Positions 54,183-63,423 of a stretch of 64,000 nucleotides of DNA are shown here, piece after piece; the first letter of the stretch is position 1; every line of letters starts with the position of its first letter. The DNA lies in NCBI GenBank assembly GCA_029262995.1, contig JAJCYH010000020.1, positions 62,001 through 126,000 on the forward strand, given 5' to 3'. Below the pieces are notes generated by a model. That model worked only from the letters and a program-made list of their open reading frames with translations. It searched no databases and was not told the origin of the DNA. Position numbers and translations under genes: made by a program. This DNA comes from Saprospiraceae bacterium (lineage in GTDB: Bacteria; Bacteroidota; Bacteroidia; Chitinophagales; Saprospiraceae).

Positions 54183-56849
54183 TTGTCAAGACTCTTTATA
54201 ATAACATTTCTTTCCCTGATTATAGCGGGGAGTATCTCTGCCCAAAGAGACAGCATTCCTGAATCAATTATTGAATCAAATAAAAATGCTAAAGAAGTTA
54301 TTATAATATCTGATGCTGGTCTTGAATCAGAGTTAAAATTTGGAGCGATAGACTCCCAGATCTATGATCACAAATTTTCAACAGTACACCTTTACGGTAA
54401 TGCCTATGTAAAATATCTAGATAAAGAGCTTTATGCAGATTATATTATTTTACAAATGGGTAAGAATATTGCTGAAGCCAAAATTTCTCCTGTTAAAAAA
54501 AGTATTACAAGACCTAAATTTAAAGACGGTGATAAAGTGTTTGAATACAATCGACTCAAATACAATTTTGAAACTGAAAAAGGAATAGTCATTGATGCTG
54601 TTACTCAAGAAGGGGAGTTTTATATCCATGGTGCACGGACTAAATATGTAAACGAAGAAAATACAAAATCAAAAATCATCTATAATGCCAACTCTTTAAT
54701 TACTACATGTCAGGATCATGAACATCCCCATTTTGGTATTAGAGCCAAAAAGATGAAAATAATATCCGAGAAGCTTGCAGTTTTTGGTCCATCTAACCTT
54801 GAACTTGGAGGTGTACCGACACCGATAATTATTCCATTTGGATTTTATCCTTTAACTCAAGCCAATACTTCTGGATTTATTTTTCCAAGAAATTATGAAT
54901 TTAATTCTAGGTCTCTCGGCTTTGGATTACTTGGTTTTGGTTGGTATTTTCCTATTAATGATTATGTACATACGCAAGTAACTGCAGACTTATATACAAG
55001 AGGAACTTGGGGCTTATATTCCAATACAACTTATAAGAAGAAGTACAAATATCAAGGATCAATAAGATTATCATTCAATGACCGACGTACTGATGGTGTA
55101 AAAACAACAATCGATGTAAATGGAGAACCAGTAAGTCAAGCCACTGTCATATCACAAAAGGGCTATTCAATTAGGGTTGATCATAAACAAGACAGTAAAG
55201 CGCATCCCTTTGTCAATGTTGGAGGAACGATTAATGTTGTTGGTAACAATAATCAACAGAGAAATTATAATGACGCTGGTTCGGTTTTAACAAATACTTA
55301 TAGCTCAAATTTTTATTATAGACATAGTATGCCTGGAACTCCGTTTTCATTTAACATGGGATTAAATCATAATCAAAATACAAGAACACGGACCGTTAAT
55401 ATAACTTTCCCAGATGTACAATTAAATATGAATACAATCTATCCTTTTGAAAGGAAAAACAGAGGATCTAACAAAGAAATGTGGTACGAGAAGATATCTT
55501 TTGATTATGATGTAAAACTGAAAAGTTTTGTTCAGGCAACGGACACAACCCTTTTTACCAGAGAAATGTATGATGATATCAAAACCGGAATGACACATAG
55601 GGTGACAACTGGATTTTCCACTAGAGTATTAAAACATTTTAATTTGGTGCCGAGAGCCCAATATGATGAAACCTGGGTTCTAAACTCTATTGAAAAAAGT
55701 ATAGCCCTTAGTGAATTCAGTCAAGAAGATACACTTGTTACCAATGTTGTTAATGGATTTGATAGTTATCGGACTTACAGCGCAGGCTTGAGTTTGAATA
55801 CTCAAATCTTCGGTACAATGGAGTTTAACAAAGGCTGGTTGAGAGGGATCAGGCATACAATGAAACCAGAAATTGGATACAATTATGCTCCAGATACAAG
55901 AAGCATTTATAGGGATACAGTATATTACGCTGACGATGAACGTCTTCCAGCGATATTTACACGCTTCGATAATGGACCATTTAATACGCCAAGTTTTACA
56001 GACCTACAATCACAATTACAATTTAGAATCAATAATATTTTTGAAATTAAACATTTTGCCAAAAGAGATTCTACTATAAAAAAGGCTAAGATTTTTGATA
56101 ACCTTACACTTTCAGGCAATTATAACTTTGCAAAGGACACCATTTCGTGGAGTAGGATCGAAGTGAATTCTACATCAAGATTCTTTAAAGGCATAACGAC
56201 TGTTATTACGCGTTGGTCCTTTGATCCTTATGTCGAAAAAGATGATAGACCGGTAAACACTTTTGTCTGGACCGAGAGTAAAAAACCCGTTAGACTAGAA
56301 TCAGGACAGATCAGATTGTCAAATAGATTGACTTTTAAAAAGATAAAAGAAGTCTTTTCTAAAAAGTCTACTTCCGAAACTTCATCTTCAGTAAATACAA
56401 GTCTGAACAGTTCTCAAAGCAGGAATGCTGGTCTACCCGAAACAACTAAACCAGAAAAAAAAGAAAATGAATCTATTAAGGAGGTATCTCTTATTGATTT
56501 ACTAGATAGAATAAGTATTGACCATAATATCCTTTATGTTTTCACATCTGACGATGGGGTAATAAATTCTAGAATGCAGACCCATGCTTTGGGTGTAACT
56601 GGAAGCATTCCACTAACGGACAACTGGACAATCAATATTGGAAATCTTGGGTATGATTTTGTAAACAAAGGATTGACTTATCCTGCTGTATCCTTTTCTA
56701 GAAAACTTCATTGTTGGGATATGAATTTTTCTTGGTATCCAAACAGGGATACTTACACCTTTTCAATTGGGGTCAGATCCAATGCGTTGAGTTTTTTAAA
56801 ATATAATTATGGACAAAACAATGTTGACGGTTTGATCGGTAGACTTTAA
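54183..56849 (+). CDS. lptD: LptD-type LPS-assembly outer-membrane protein
   Basis: LptD inserts LPS into the outer leaflet of the outer membrane. The 888-residue protein starts with TTG at 54183: the frame is open upstream to 54132 but holds no ATG, and the signal peptide (LFIITFLSLIIAGSISAQ) needs this start. An OstA-like beta-jellyroll domain covers about 45-180 (HLYGNAYVKYLDKELYADYI). The rest is a large beta-barrel (about 215-888; FIFPRNYEFNSRSLGFGLLG) with a Ser-rich insertion near 740. It ends FDGLI-like, GLIGRL, not in an aromatic. The four-base overlap with the next gene is convergent. Confidence 0.85.
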   Translation: MSRLFIITFLSLIIAGSISAQRDSIPESIIESNKNAKEVIIISDAGLESELKFGAIDSQIYDHKFSTVHLYGNAYVKYLDKELYADYIILQMGKNIAEAKISPVKKSITRPKFKDGDKVFEYNRLKYNFETEKGIVIDAVTQEGEFYIHGARTKYVNEENTKSKIIYNANSLITTCQDHEHPHFGIRAKKMKIISEKLAVFGPSNLELGGVPTPIIIPFGFYPLTQANTSGFIFPRNYEFNSRSLGFGLLGFGWYFPINDYVHTQVTADLYTRGTWGLYSNTTYKKKYKYQGSIRLSFNDRRTDGVKTTIDVNGEPVSQATVISQKGYSIRVDHKQDSKAHPFVNVGGTINVVGNNNQQRNYNDAGSVLTNTYSSNFYYRHSMPGTPFSFNMGLNHNQNTRTRTVNITFPDVQLNMNTIYPFERKNRGSNKEMWYEKISFDYDVKLKSFVQATDTTLFTREMYDDIKTGMTHRVTTGFSTRVLKHFNLVPRAQYDETWVLNSIEKSIALSEFSQEDTLVTNVVNGFDSYRTYSAGLSLNTQIFGTMEFNKGWLRGIRHTMKPEIGYNYAPDTRSIYRDTVYYADDERLPAIFTRFDNGPFNTPSFTDLQSQLQFRINNIFEIKHFAKRDSTIKKAKIFDNLTLSGNYNFAKDTISWSRIEVNSTSRFFKGITTVITRWSFDPYVEKDDRPVNTFVWTESKKPVRLESGQIRLSNRLTFKKIKEVFSKKSTSETSSSVNTSLNSSQSRNAGLPETTKPEKKENESIKEVSLIDLLDRISIDHNILYVFTSDDGVINSRMQTHALGVTGSIPLTDNWTINIGNLGYDFVNKGLTYPAVSFSRKLHCWDMNFSWYPNRDTYTFSIGVRSNALSFLKYNYGQNNVDGLIGRL

Positions 56850-57289
56850 GGCAATCGACTTCCTTTTGCGGCCCACCAAGGATGTATTTCAAATGCCAAT
56901 ACGCCAGCAACAACTGCTGGATCGCTTTCAATGTATGATCTCGCTTCTATTTCATCTTTTACATTGTAAATGACAACTCCTCTAAATTCTGTATCGTCAC
57001 CAAATGGTCCAGCGATACAGATTTTGTTTTTTTCTGCTAACATAGACATATGATTCAAATGTGCTTGTTGAACGGCCGTGGCTTCCTCAGGGTCACTTAT
57101 TTTGGTCCCTGACTTAAGAAAGGCCATAAAGTATTTTTTCATGACATAAACAGTATCTTTGTCTTGGTATGAGAATATCTCGAAGCCTTCATCGTCATAT
57201 TGCTTCTCCTGTGCAAAGCATACTGTACTTGTTAGAATTACAGAAACAATACAGAAGCAAATAAGACGTTTTAAATTCTTTAAATACAT
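56846..57289 (-). CDS. Exported YCII-related protein
   Basis: The 147-residue protein has a signal peptide (about 1-26, ending VCFAQ) and a YCII-like ferredoxin fold (about 45-140; MKKYFMAFLKSGTK; AGPFGDDTEFRGVVIYNVKD; ARSYIESDPAV). Cytosolic YciI proteins are small dimeric enzymes or subunits with a His/Asp pair; exported ones are common in Bacteroidota and uncharacterised. It stands alone, divergent from rpsO. Confidence 0.82.
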   Translation of the reverse strand: MYLKNLKRLICFCIVSVILTSTVCFAQEKQYDDEGFEIFSYQDKDTVYVMKKYFMAFLKSGTKISDPEEATAVQQAHLNHMSMLAEKNKICIAGPFGDDTEFRGVVIYNVKDEIEARSYIESDPAVVAGVLAFEIHPWWAAKGSRLP

Positions 57290-57325
57290 TTCAAAAATTT
57301 TAGTGTTTTCTTAATGAATTAATAC

Positions 57326-57333
57326 TATCTTTG
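57326..57333 (+). promoter_or_regulatory. Promoter -7 element of rpsO
   Basis: TATCTTTG matches TAnnTTTG and lies 52 bases before the rpsO ATG. A clear TTTG at the -33 position is not visible. Confidence 0.65.
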
Positions 57334-57384
57334 CGCCTGCTAAAATACGATCTCAGTAATCCTTTTTGGTAAAATTAAATTAAA

Positions 57385-57687
57385 ATGGCAACATACATAA
57401 CAAAAGAAAAGAGAGAAGAAATTTTTAACGAATACGGAGGTAATTCTAGTAATTCCGGTTCGATTGAGGGACAAATTGCACTATTTACCTTCAGGATAGG
57501 CGGTTTGACAGATCATCTCAAAGAAAACAAAAAAGATCACTCTTCTAGAAGAGCACTATTAACCCTTGTTGGTAAAAGAAAGAGACTTTTAACCTACTTA
57601 TATAAGAAGGATATCAACAGATATAGGGAGATTATAGAGAAATTACAGATCAGAAAGTCATCTGTTTCTGGCTCCGGGCAGTATTAG
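57385..57687 (+). CDS. rpsO: Ribosomal protein S15
   Basis: The 100-residue protein carries the S15 core: [40 protein letters not shown] and [16 protein letters not shown]. It binds the central domain of 16S rRNA. It is about ten residues longer than many S15 proteins. It precedes pnp by 57 bases, the classical rpsO-pnp operon, in which translation or RNA decay is often co-regulated. Confidence 0.95.
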   Translation: MATYITKEKREEIFNEYGGNSSNSGSIEGQIALFTFRIGGLTDHLKENKKDHSSRRALLTLVGKRKRLLTYLYKKDINRYREIIEKLQIRKSSVSGSGQY

Positions 57688-57744
57688 TAGATCTTATATG
57701 GGGGTGCCTTTTGCATCTCTGACACATTAAAATATTATATTACA

Positions 57745-59892
57745 ATGGGTTTACAAACACCTATTAGCACCTCATTTAATTTACCAAATGGAGAGGTGGT
57801 AACTTTGGAAACAGGCAAGTTAGCTACACAGGCACACGGATCTTGCGTTGTTAAAATTGGAGATACAATGTTATTTTGTTCTGTAGTTTCAGCTTCAGAA
57901 GCAAAAGAAGGACAAAGTTTTTTTCCATTATCAGTTGATTACCAAGAAAAATTTGCTTCAGCAGGCAGAATTCCTGGTAACTTCTTTAAAAGAGAGACAA
58001 GATTATCGGATTACGAAGTATTAACTTCAAGATTGGTTGACAGGGCGATTCGTCCTCTTTTCCCTGATGGATATATGAACGAAACACAGGTTATAATCAA
58101 CTTGATTTCTGGAGAACTGGATAGACTACCTGACGCCTACGCTGCATTAGCAGCATCTACGGCGCTTTCAGTTTCAAATATTCCATGGGCAGGTCCTATC
58201 TCTGAGATAAGAGTTGCAAAAATTGATGGCGAATATGTTATCAATCCGTCAAAGTCAGCTTTGGAAAATGCAAGTCTTGAAGTAATTGTAGCAGCTACGA
58301 TTAGCGATGTTATGATGGTAGAAGGAGAAGCTGATGAGTGTCAAGAGGCAGAATTAATTGAAGCGATTAGAATTGGGCACGAAGCGATTAAAACTCAATG
58401 TGATGCTCAGTTAAAATTAGCTGAGATGGTTGGAGAGAAAGCCACAGTAAAAAGAGAGATTGAAACAGAGGAGACTGACGAAGAGCTATATAACTTTATA
58501 AAAGATTTCTCAAAAGAAAGAATACTTGAAATTTCAGGGGCTTCCTTGGACAAATTTTCTAGAAAAGATGGTTTTAAGGCGATCAGTGTTGATTTAAAAG
58601 AAAAGCTTACAGCTGACAAAGGTGAAGAGTATATAGCAGAAAATGATGGTAAAGTATCCTCCTATTTTGACAAAATAAAGAAAGAGACCATCAGAATGAT
58701 GGTTTTAAAAGAAGGGAAAAGACTCGATGGTAGAAAGTTTGATGAAGTTAGACCAATCTGGACCGAAGTCAATTACTTGCCATCTGCACACGGCTCTGCC
58801 ATTTTTAACAGGGGAGAGACTCAGGCTTTGACTTCGTTGACACTAGGGACTAAGTTAGATCAGCAAATGATTGATAATGCACTTGAAAATTATTATTCAA
58901 GATTTATCCTTCATTATAATTTTCCTGCATTATCAGTTGGAGAGATCAAACCGATGAGAGGACCAGGAAGGAGAGAAGTTGGACATGCCAATCTTGCGAG
59001 TAGAGCTTTGAAAAAAGTATTGCCAGCAGAAATTCCTTATACAATTCGTTTGGTTTCAGATATTCTCGAATCAAATGGTTCCTCATCGATGGCAACTGTT
59101 TGTGCAGGTTCATTATCATTAATGGATGCAGGTATCAAAATTAAAGCTCCCGTTTCAGGGATTGCAATGGGAATGATTGCCGAAGGAAATGATGTAGCTG
59201 TGCTTTCTGATATCTTAGGTGATGAAGACGCATTGGGAGATATGGACTTCAAGGTTACGGGAACTGAAAAAGGTATTACTGCTTGTCAAATGGATATTAA
59301 GATAGACGGCTTACCATATGAAACTTTAGAAAAGGCATTAATTCAGGCTAAAGCTGGTAGAATTCACATTCTGAATGAAATGGCTAAATCACTAAGTCAA
59401 GCCAATGATGATCTGAAACCACATGCCCCTCGTATTGAAGAGATTAAAATTGATAAGAGTTATATAGGAGCAGTAATCGGACCTGGCGGTAAAGTAATTC
59501 AGGACTTACAGGCAAGAACAAATACTATTATTAATATTGAAGAAGTAGGAGATAAAGGTATAGTCTCAATTGCATCTAGCAATGCGGAATCACTTAAAAT
59601 GGCTAGAGAAGCTATTGAATCAATAGCTTTTGAACCTCAAGTTGGTGATGTATATGATGCCGTTGTTGCATCGGTACAAACCTATGGTGTATTTGTTGAC
59701 TTTAGAGGTAAGAGTGGATTACTTCATGTATCCGAAATTTCTCACACACGAATCAATGATGTATCAGAATATTTTAAAGTAGGTGATCCAGTCAAGGTAA
59801 AATTGGTTGGCGTAGATCCCAAATCTGGTAAAATGAGACTTTCTAGAAAAGTATTATTGCCAAATCCTAAAGAGCAGGAATCAGATAATTAA
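57745..59892 (+). CDS. pnp: Polynucleotide phosphorylase
   Basis: PNPase degrades RNA from the 3' end by phosphorolysis. The 715-residue protein has two RNase PH domains (about 12-230 and 315-545; active-site region GDEDALGDMDFKVTGT), a KH domain (about 570-630; IGAVIGPGGKVIQDLQ) and an S1 domain (about 633-710; GDVYDAVVASVQTYGVFVDF). All are intact. It is the second gene of the rpsO operon and is followed by a strong terminator. Confidence 0.97.
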   Translation: MGLQTPISTSFNLPNGEVVTLETGKLATQAHGSCVVKIGDTMLFCSVVSASEAKEGQSFFPLSVDYQEKFASAGRIPGNFFKRETRLSDYEVLTSRLVDRAIRPLFPDGYMNETQVIINLISGELDRLPDAYAALAASTALSVSNIPWAGPISEIRVAKIDGEYVINPSKSALENASLEVIVAATISDVMMVEGEADECQEAELIEAIRIGHEAIKTQCDAQLKLAEMVGEKATVKREIETEETDEELYNFIKDFSKERILEISGASLDKFSRKDGFKAISVDLKEKLTADKGEEYIAENDGKVSSYFDKIKKETIRMMVLKEGKRLDGRKFDEVRPIWTEVNYLPSAHGSAIFNRGETQALTSLTLGTKLDQQMIDNALENYYSRFILHYNFPALSVGEIKPMRGPGRREVGHANLASRALKKVLPAEIPYTIRLVSDILESNGSSSMATVCAGSLSLMDAGIKIKAPVSGIAMGMIAEGNDVAVLSDILGDEDALGDMDFKVTGTEKGITACQMDIKIDGLPYETLEKALIQAKAGRIHILNEMAKSLSQANDDLKPHAPRIEEIKIDKSYIGAVIGPGGKVIQDLQARTNTIINIEEVGDKGIVSIASSNAESLKMAREAIESIAFEPQVGDVYDAVVASVQTYGVFVDFRGKSGLLHVSEISHTRINDVSEYFKVGDPVKVKLVGVDPKSGKMRLSRKVLLPNPKEQESDN

Positions 59893-59903
59893 TTTCAATG
59901 CAC

Positions 59904-59948
59904 TAGGGATAAAATAGTTTTTTCTTTAACTATTTTATCCCTATTTTT
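59904..59948 (+). terminator. Terminator of the rpsO-pnp operon
   Basis: A perfect 16-bp stem (59904-59919 with 59928-59943), 8-nt loop, then five T's. It separates pnp from rpoD. Confidence 0.93.
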
Positions 59949-60119
59949 ACCTTAACCCTCCTGATAGATAATCAATCCTCATTTTTTGGATAGAATCTGA
60001 TAAATATTTTTATCAATTCTTGAACTTATTTACTGACTTAACTGTAAATATAATTACTGGTTTACTACTTTTTTATCAAAAAGTCAATAGCCACTTAAAT
60101 TTATATTCAAATTTTTTAG

Positions 60120-60986
60120 ATGAGACAATTAAAAATTACAAATAAAATAACGAGTCGAGAGAGTTTAGCCTTAGATAAATATCTCAATGACATATCTAAA
60201 ATAGATATGTTGGTACCAGAGGAAGAGGCTGAACTAGCAAGAAGAATAAGAGAGGGTGATAAAAAAGCATTAGAAAGATTAACACAGGCTAATCTTAGAT
60301 TTGTAGTTTCAGTTTCCAAGCAATATCAAAACCAAGGACTGGCATTAAGCGATTTGATCAATGAGGGTAATATGGGTTTGATGAAAGCCGCTAAAAGATT
60401 TGATGAAACACGAGGTTTTAAGTTTATCTCCTATGCCGTCTGGTGGATCAGACAATCTATTTTACAGGCGATAGTTGAAAATTCAAGAATGGTAAGACTC
60501 CCTTTAAATAAGGTAAGTTCTTACTCAAAAGTTAATGAAGCCTTTGTTTCTTTTGTTCAAGAATTTGAAAGAAACCCTACCTACGAAGAGTTGGCTGAGC
60601 TATTGAGTATGAAAATAGCAGATATCAGTAATGTATTACAAGGTGGTGGCAGACATTTATCAATGGACGCTCCAGTTGGAGGTGAGGAAGGTGAGGCGAC
60701 GATGCTTGATTTATTTGCTTCCGAAGACCAAATCTCTCCTGACTTAGGATTGATGGAAGAGTCTTTAAAAGAAGAAGTACAATATGGATTATCTCTGCTT
60801 TCATCAAGAGAGATTGAAGTATTATCAGCCTATTATGGTTTAAATGGACATAAATCACTGACACTAGAAGAAATTGGAGAGTTATACGGATTGACAAGAG
60901 AAAGGGTCAGACAGATCAAAGAAAGAGCATTGCGGCGATTAAGAAAATCTGTAAATAAAAATGCGCTTAAGTCTTACCTTGGTTAA
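60120..60986 (+). CDS. rpoD: Primary sigma factor, RpoD/SigA
   Basis: This sigma-70 factor recruits RNA polymerase to housekeeping promoters, including the TAnnTTTG elements noted here. The 288-residue protein has region 1.2 (LDKYLNDISKIDMLVPEEEA), regions 2.1-2.4 (LINEGNMGLMKAAKRFDETR; FISYAVWWIRQSILQAIVEN), region 3 and region 4 (LTLEEIGELYGLTRERVRQI). Region 1.1 is absent, as is normal for the Bacteroidota primary sigma. No anti-sigma gene is adjacent. Confidence 0.96.
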   Translation: MRQLKITNKITSRESLALDKYLNDISKIDMLVPEEEAELARRIREGDKKALERLTQANLRFVVSVSKQYQNQGLALSDLINEGNMGLMKAAKRFDETRGFKFISYAVWWIRQSILQAIVENSRMVRLPLNKVSSYSKVNEAFVSFVQEFERNPTYEELAELLSMKIADISNVLQGGGRHLSMDAPVGGEEGEATMLDLFASEDQISPDLGLMEESLKEEVQYGLSLLSSREIEVLSAYYGLNGHKSLTLEEIGELYGLTRERVRQIKERALRRLRKSVNKNALKSYLG

Positions 60987-61029
60987 GGTTCGTATAATAA
61001 GTCCCACAATTCAAAGAAAAGTATTTATT

Positions 61030-61066
61030 ATAGCCTGTAAGGAAAATTCCTTTTCGGGCTATTTTC
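61030..61066 (+). terminator. Terminator of rpoD
   Basis: Outer arms 61030-61037 and 61055-61062 pair with one wobble. A nested 5-bp stem lies inside (61039-61043 with 61048-61052). TTTTC follows. Confidence 0.75.
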
Positions 61067-61109
61067 TTAATAAACCTGTTGATATAGAAAATTAAGTATT
61101 GGATTATAT

Positions 61110-61769
61110 ATGATGACAATTATCCTGATAGCGGTTACAGTTTTTATTTCTTATCATCTGTTTTCTTTTCTTGTAGGAACAAGATCTTATAAAAGACAGT
61201 TGCAAAGAGATATTAAAAGCTTAAAAAAACAAATGGAATGCTTTAAGGAGTCGATAATTCCATTCGAGTTGGAAGAATATAAAATTCTTTCCTATAAACC
61301 AGTTATTAAAAAGAAATCTAGAGGAAGAACAATTTTTCACAAAGGTTTTCTATCTACGATTTTCCAAGAACCCATTTTGTCTTTTGCTTCTAAAGAAAGG
61401 AAATACTCAAGTAATATATTAGTCCTTGTAGAGTCAAGTACGCATGATTACTTATTTCAATACCAAAATAATGAGACAGTAGTATACCTAAATGGTGATG
61501 TTTATGGCAAAATAGATTCAGAGTTTAATTTGATAGATAATGAAGGGACACTTGTAGGCAAATTGATTATAAACTATAATGAAGCCTACCATACTATAGA
61601 AATTGGAGGTCATGATGTCGCTCATATTAATGCTTTAGAACCTGATTCAAAAAGCTCTGAAAGTGATCGTTTGTTTTCTTTGTTTCATGATTTTAAAGCA
61701 GATGACACAGAGGAGTTGCTAATTATATCACTTTACTATTTATTTGTCTATAAAAGCAATCACTTGTAA
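61110..61769 (+). CDS. Membrane-anchored protein of unknown function
   Basis: The 219-residue protein has one N-terminal helix (about 3-22) and a basic juxtamembrane coil (YKRQLQRDIKSLKKQMECF). A beta-rich soluble domain follows (about 80-190; ILVLVESSTHDYLFQYQNNE; LNGDVYGKIDSEFNLIDNEG; GKLIINYNEAYHTIEIGG), compatible with a tubby-like or SHOCT-free membrane sensor fold, but I cannot assign a family. It probably faces the cytosol, given the basic stretch after the helix. Confidence 0.6.
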   Translation: MMTIILIAVTVFISYHLFSFLVGTRSYKRQLQRDIKSLKKQMECFKESIIPFELEEYKILSYKPVIKKKSRGRTIFHKGFLSTIFQEPILSFASKERKYSSNILVLVESSTHDYLFQYQNNETVVYLNGDVYGKIDSEFNLIDNEGTLVGKLIINYNEAYHTIEIGGHDVAHINALEPDSKSSESDRLFSLFHDFKADDTEELLIISLYYLFVYKSNHL

Positions 61770-61833
61770 TTTTTAAATTGATAGTGAACCAAAACGTTTT
61801 ATTATTCATTTAATTCAGTACAAAATCTTTATT

Positions 61834-62367
61834 ATGAAAACTAAAATATTTTCAACACTAATCCTTTTGTTTATTGCAACTATATCCTGGGGGCAAAGCA
61901 GTCCAGTTATTAAAGACTCAGGACTAGAAGAAATGAATAAGGCTATAGAGGAAATGATGCGTGAATTTAATATTCCAATGGATAGTATGGCTTTAAATAA
62001 ACTATTTGACCCTAAAAATCAAAACAGTTTCTTCCTTTCTGATTCCAATCAGGTTTTTGGGTTTTTTAATAATGACTTTGAGGATATGATGAGTGACATG
62101 TTTACTGATTCTATAAACACGGAGGCTTTTAATAAAATTTTTGAGCAAGGCTTGCAAATGTTTCAATCAATGGATGAAAAGCAAATGGAAGATTTGTTAA
62201 ATTCCTTCGATTTTTCGCAAATGGATAAAATGATGCATGGATTCGATATGAACGCTCTTGATGAAATACTAAAAGGATTTGAACTTCAGATTCCTGATAA
62301 CTATTTTGATAGTTTGCAAAATATACAAAAGACGGAACCTCAAAAAAAGAAGTTGAGAAGGATTTAG
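61834..62367 (+). CDS. Exported Met- and Asp-rich protein
   Basis: The 177-residue protein has a signal peptide (about 1-20, ISWGQ). The mature part is full of Met, Asp, Asn and Phe (MNKAIEEMMREFNIPMDSMA; FEDMMSDMFTDSINTEAF; DFSQMDKMMHGFDMNALDEI) and lacks Cys. It ends in a short basic tail (KKKLRRI). The repeating M-x-x-M and D-F patterns suggest amphipathic helices, possibly a metal-binding or chaperone-like periplasmic protein. I do not recognise a family. Confidence 0.6.
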   Translation: MKTKIFSTLILLFIATISWGQSSPVIKDSGLEEMNKAIEEMMREFNIPMDSMALNKLFDPKNQNSFFLSDSNQVFGFFNNDFEDMMSDMFTDSINTEAFNKIFEQGLQMFQSMDEKQMEDLLNSFDFSQMDKMMHGFDMNALDEILKGFELQIPDNYFDSLQNIQKTEPQKKKLRRI

Positions 62368-62412
62368 TATGATCTTATAAATTAATTCCTATTTTCGATA
62401 CAAATATCTTTT

Positions 62413-62832
62413 ATGACTGTTCTTGATACTGTTCGTGTAATCGTATATCGTGTAAATGCAAAAGGTCTTGAAATTCTGTTATTGAATAATGAAGATTTGA
62501 GAAATTCTGATGAATGGGGAATTCCTCAATATGGTATTCAGGGTCAAATAGAAAAGATGATATGGTTAGAAGAAACCTTAGATCCAAAAGGTAAGAGTGT
62601 AAAAGCAGTAGCCATAGAAGGTGATTGGCATGATATTCCTTCCATAAGAGGAATCATTAAGCAAGATGTATATCTTGTAAAATCAAAGATAAAATCCTTA
62701 TTCCCTCAACTAGAAAAAGGCACTTATTTTACGATAAAGGAAGCTTTTAAAAAGGTGCTGCCTGAAGAGTATAAGGCACTCAAAGAGTTAAAAGATATAA
62801 TTTTGGATAGAAATTTATCTAGTAGTATATAA
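62413..62832 (+). CDS. Nudix-like protein lacking the Nudix box
   Basis: The 139-residue protein begins with strands typical of Nudix hydrolases (VRVIVYRVNAKGLEILLLNN and DEWGIPQYGI). The Glu-rich GX5EX7REUXEEXGU box, which binds the catalytic metal, is not found where expected. A C-terminal helix (FTIKEAFKKVLPEEYKALKE) also fits a Nudix fold. It may be a non-catalytic binding protein. Family assignment is by eye and moderate. Confidence 0.5.
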   Translation: MTVLDTVRVIVYRVNAKGLEILLLNNEDLRNSDEWGIPQYGIQGQIEKMIWLEETLDPKGKSVKAVAIEGDWHDIPSIRGIIKQDVYLVKSKIKSLFPQLEKGTYFTIKEAFKKVLPEEYKALKELKDIILDRNLSSSI

Positions 62833-62891
62833 ATGGGAAGCCCTAAAGAGATAAATAATTTATCTAATGAGAACAGTTTAAAATAAAGAAG

Positions 62892-63293
62892 CTACCAACT
62901 CATGTCATCATCACCTGATGAAGAATTATCTGATGAAGAATTATTGTTAGATTGGTCACCTGTAAATTCACCATCAACTTCACCGGATGCCAATTTTTCT
63001 TCCCACTCCTTTTGCCTTCTTTCATAAAGCTCATAGTCAAAGTCTGGCATTAATTCCTTCTTAACATGATTTACAGTCTCATTTAAGCTGTTTAGGAATC
63101 GGTTAAAATCTTCCTTATACAAGAAAATTTTGTGTCTTTCATAACCGTTACCGTCGAATCTTTTGGTACTCTCAGTGATGGTAATGTAGTAATCTTCACC
63201 TTTGGTTTGCCTAACATCAAAAAAGTAAGTTCTTCTTTTTCCTGCTCTTACTTTGGTAGAATATACGCTCTCGAACTTTTTATCGTTTTCCAC
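62892..63293 (-). CDS. PUR-alpha-like DUF3276 protein
   Basis: The 133-residue protein has a PUR domain (about 8-95; KVRAGKRRTYFFDVRQTKGE, DYYITITESTKRFDGNGYER, KIFLYKEDFNRFLNSLNETV), known to bind single-stranded nucleic acid. A Ser/Asn-rich linker follows, then an acidic end (SGDDDMSW). Start is GTG at 63293, since no in-frame ATG exists upstream and the domain begins immediately. It resembles the DUF3127 protein at 24447-24845 in having a charged tail after a nucleic-acid-binding fold. The gene stands alone. Confidence 0.85.
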   Translation of the reverse strand: MENDKKFESVYSTKVRAGKRRTYFFDVRQTKGEDYYITITESTKRFDGNGYERHKIFLYKEDFNRFLNSLNETVNHVKKELMPDFDYELYERRQKEWEEKLASGEVDGEFTGDQSNNNSSSDNSSSGDDDMSW

Positions 63294-63423
63294 AATGCAC
63301 TTATTTGTAAGTAAAAATAGTTTTTTTCCTTAAAAATCAAAGTAATCTGTTGACTAAGCCATGAATATTCTTTGATTATTATAGTGTTATTTCATGGAGT
63401 TAATATAAATCAAGATATAACGG

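Noticed and set aside
60120-60986. Truncated sigma factor
   Set aside because: A length of 288 residues without region 1.1 is normal for the primary sigma factor of Bacteroidota.
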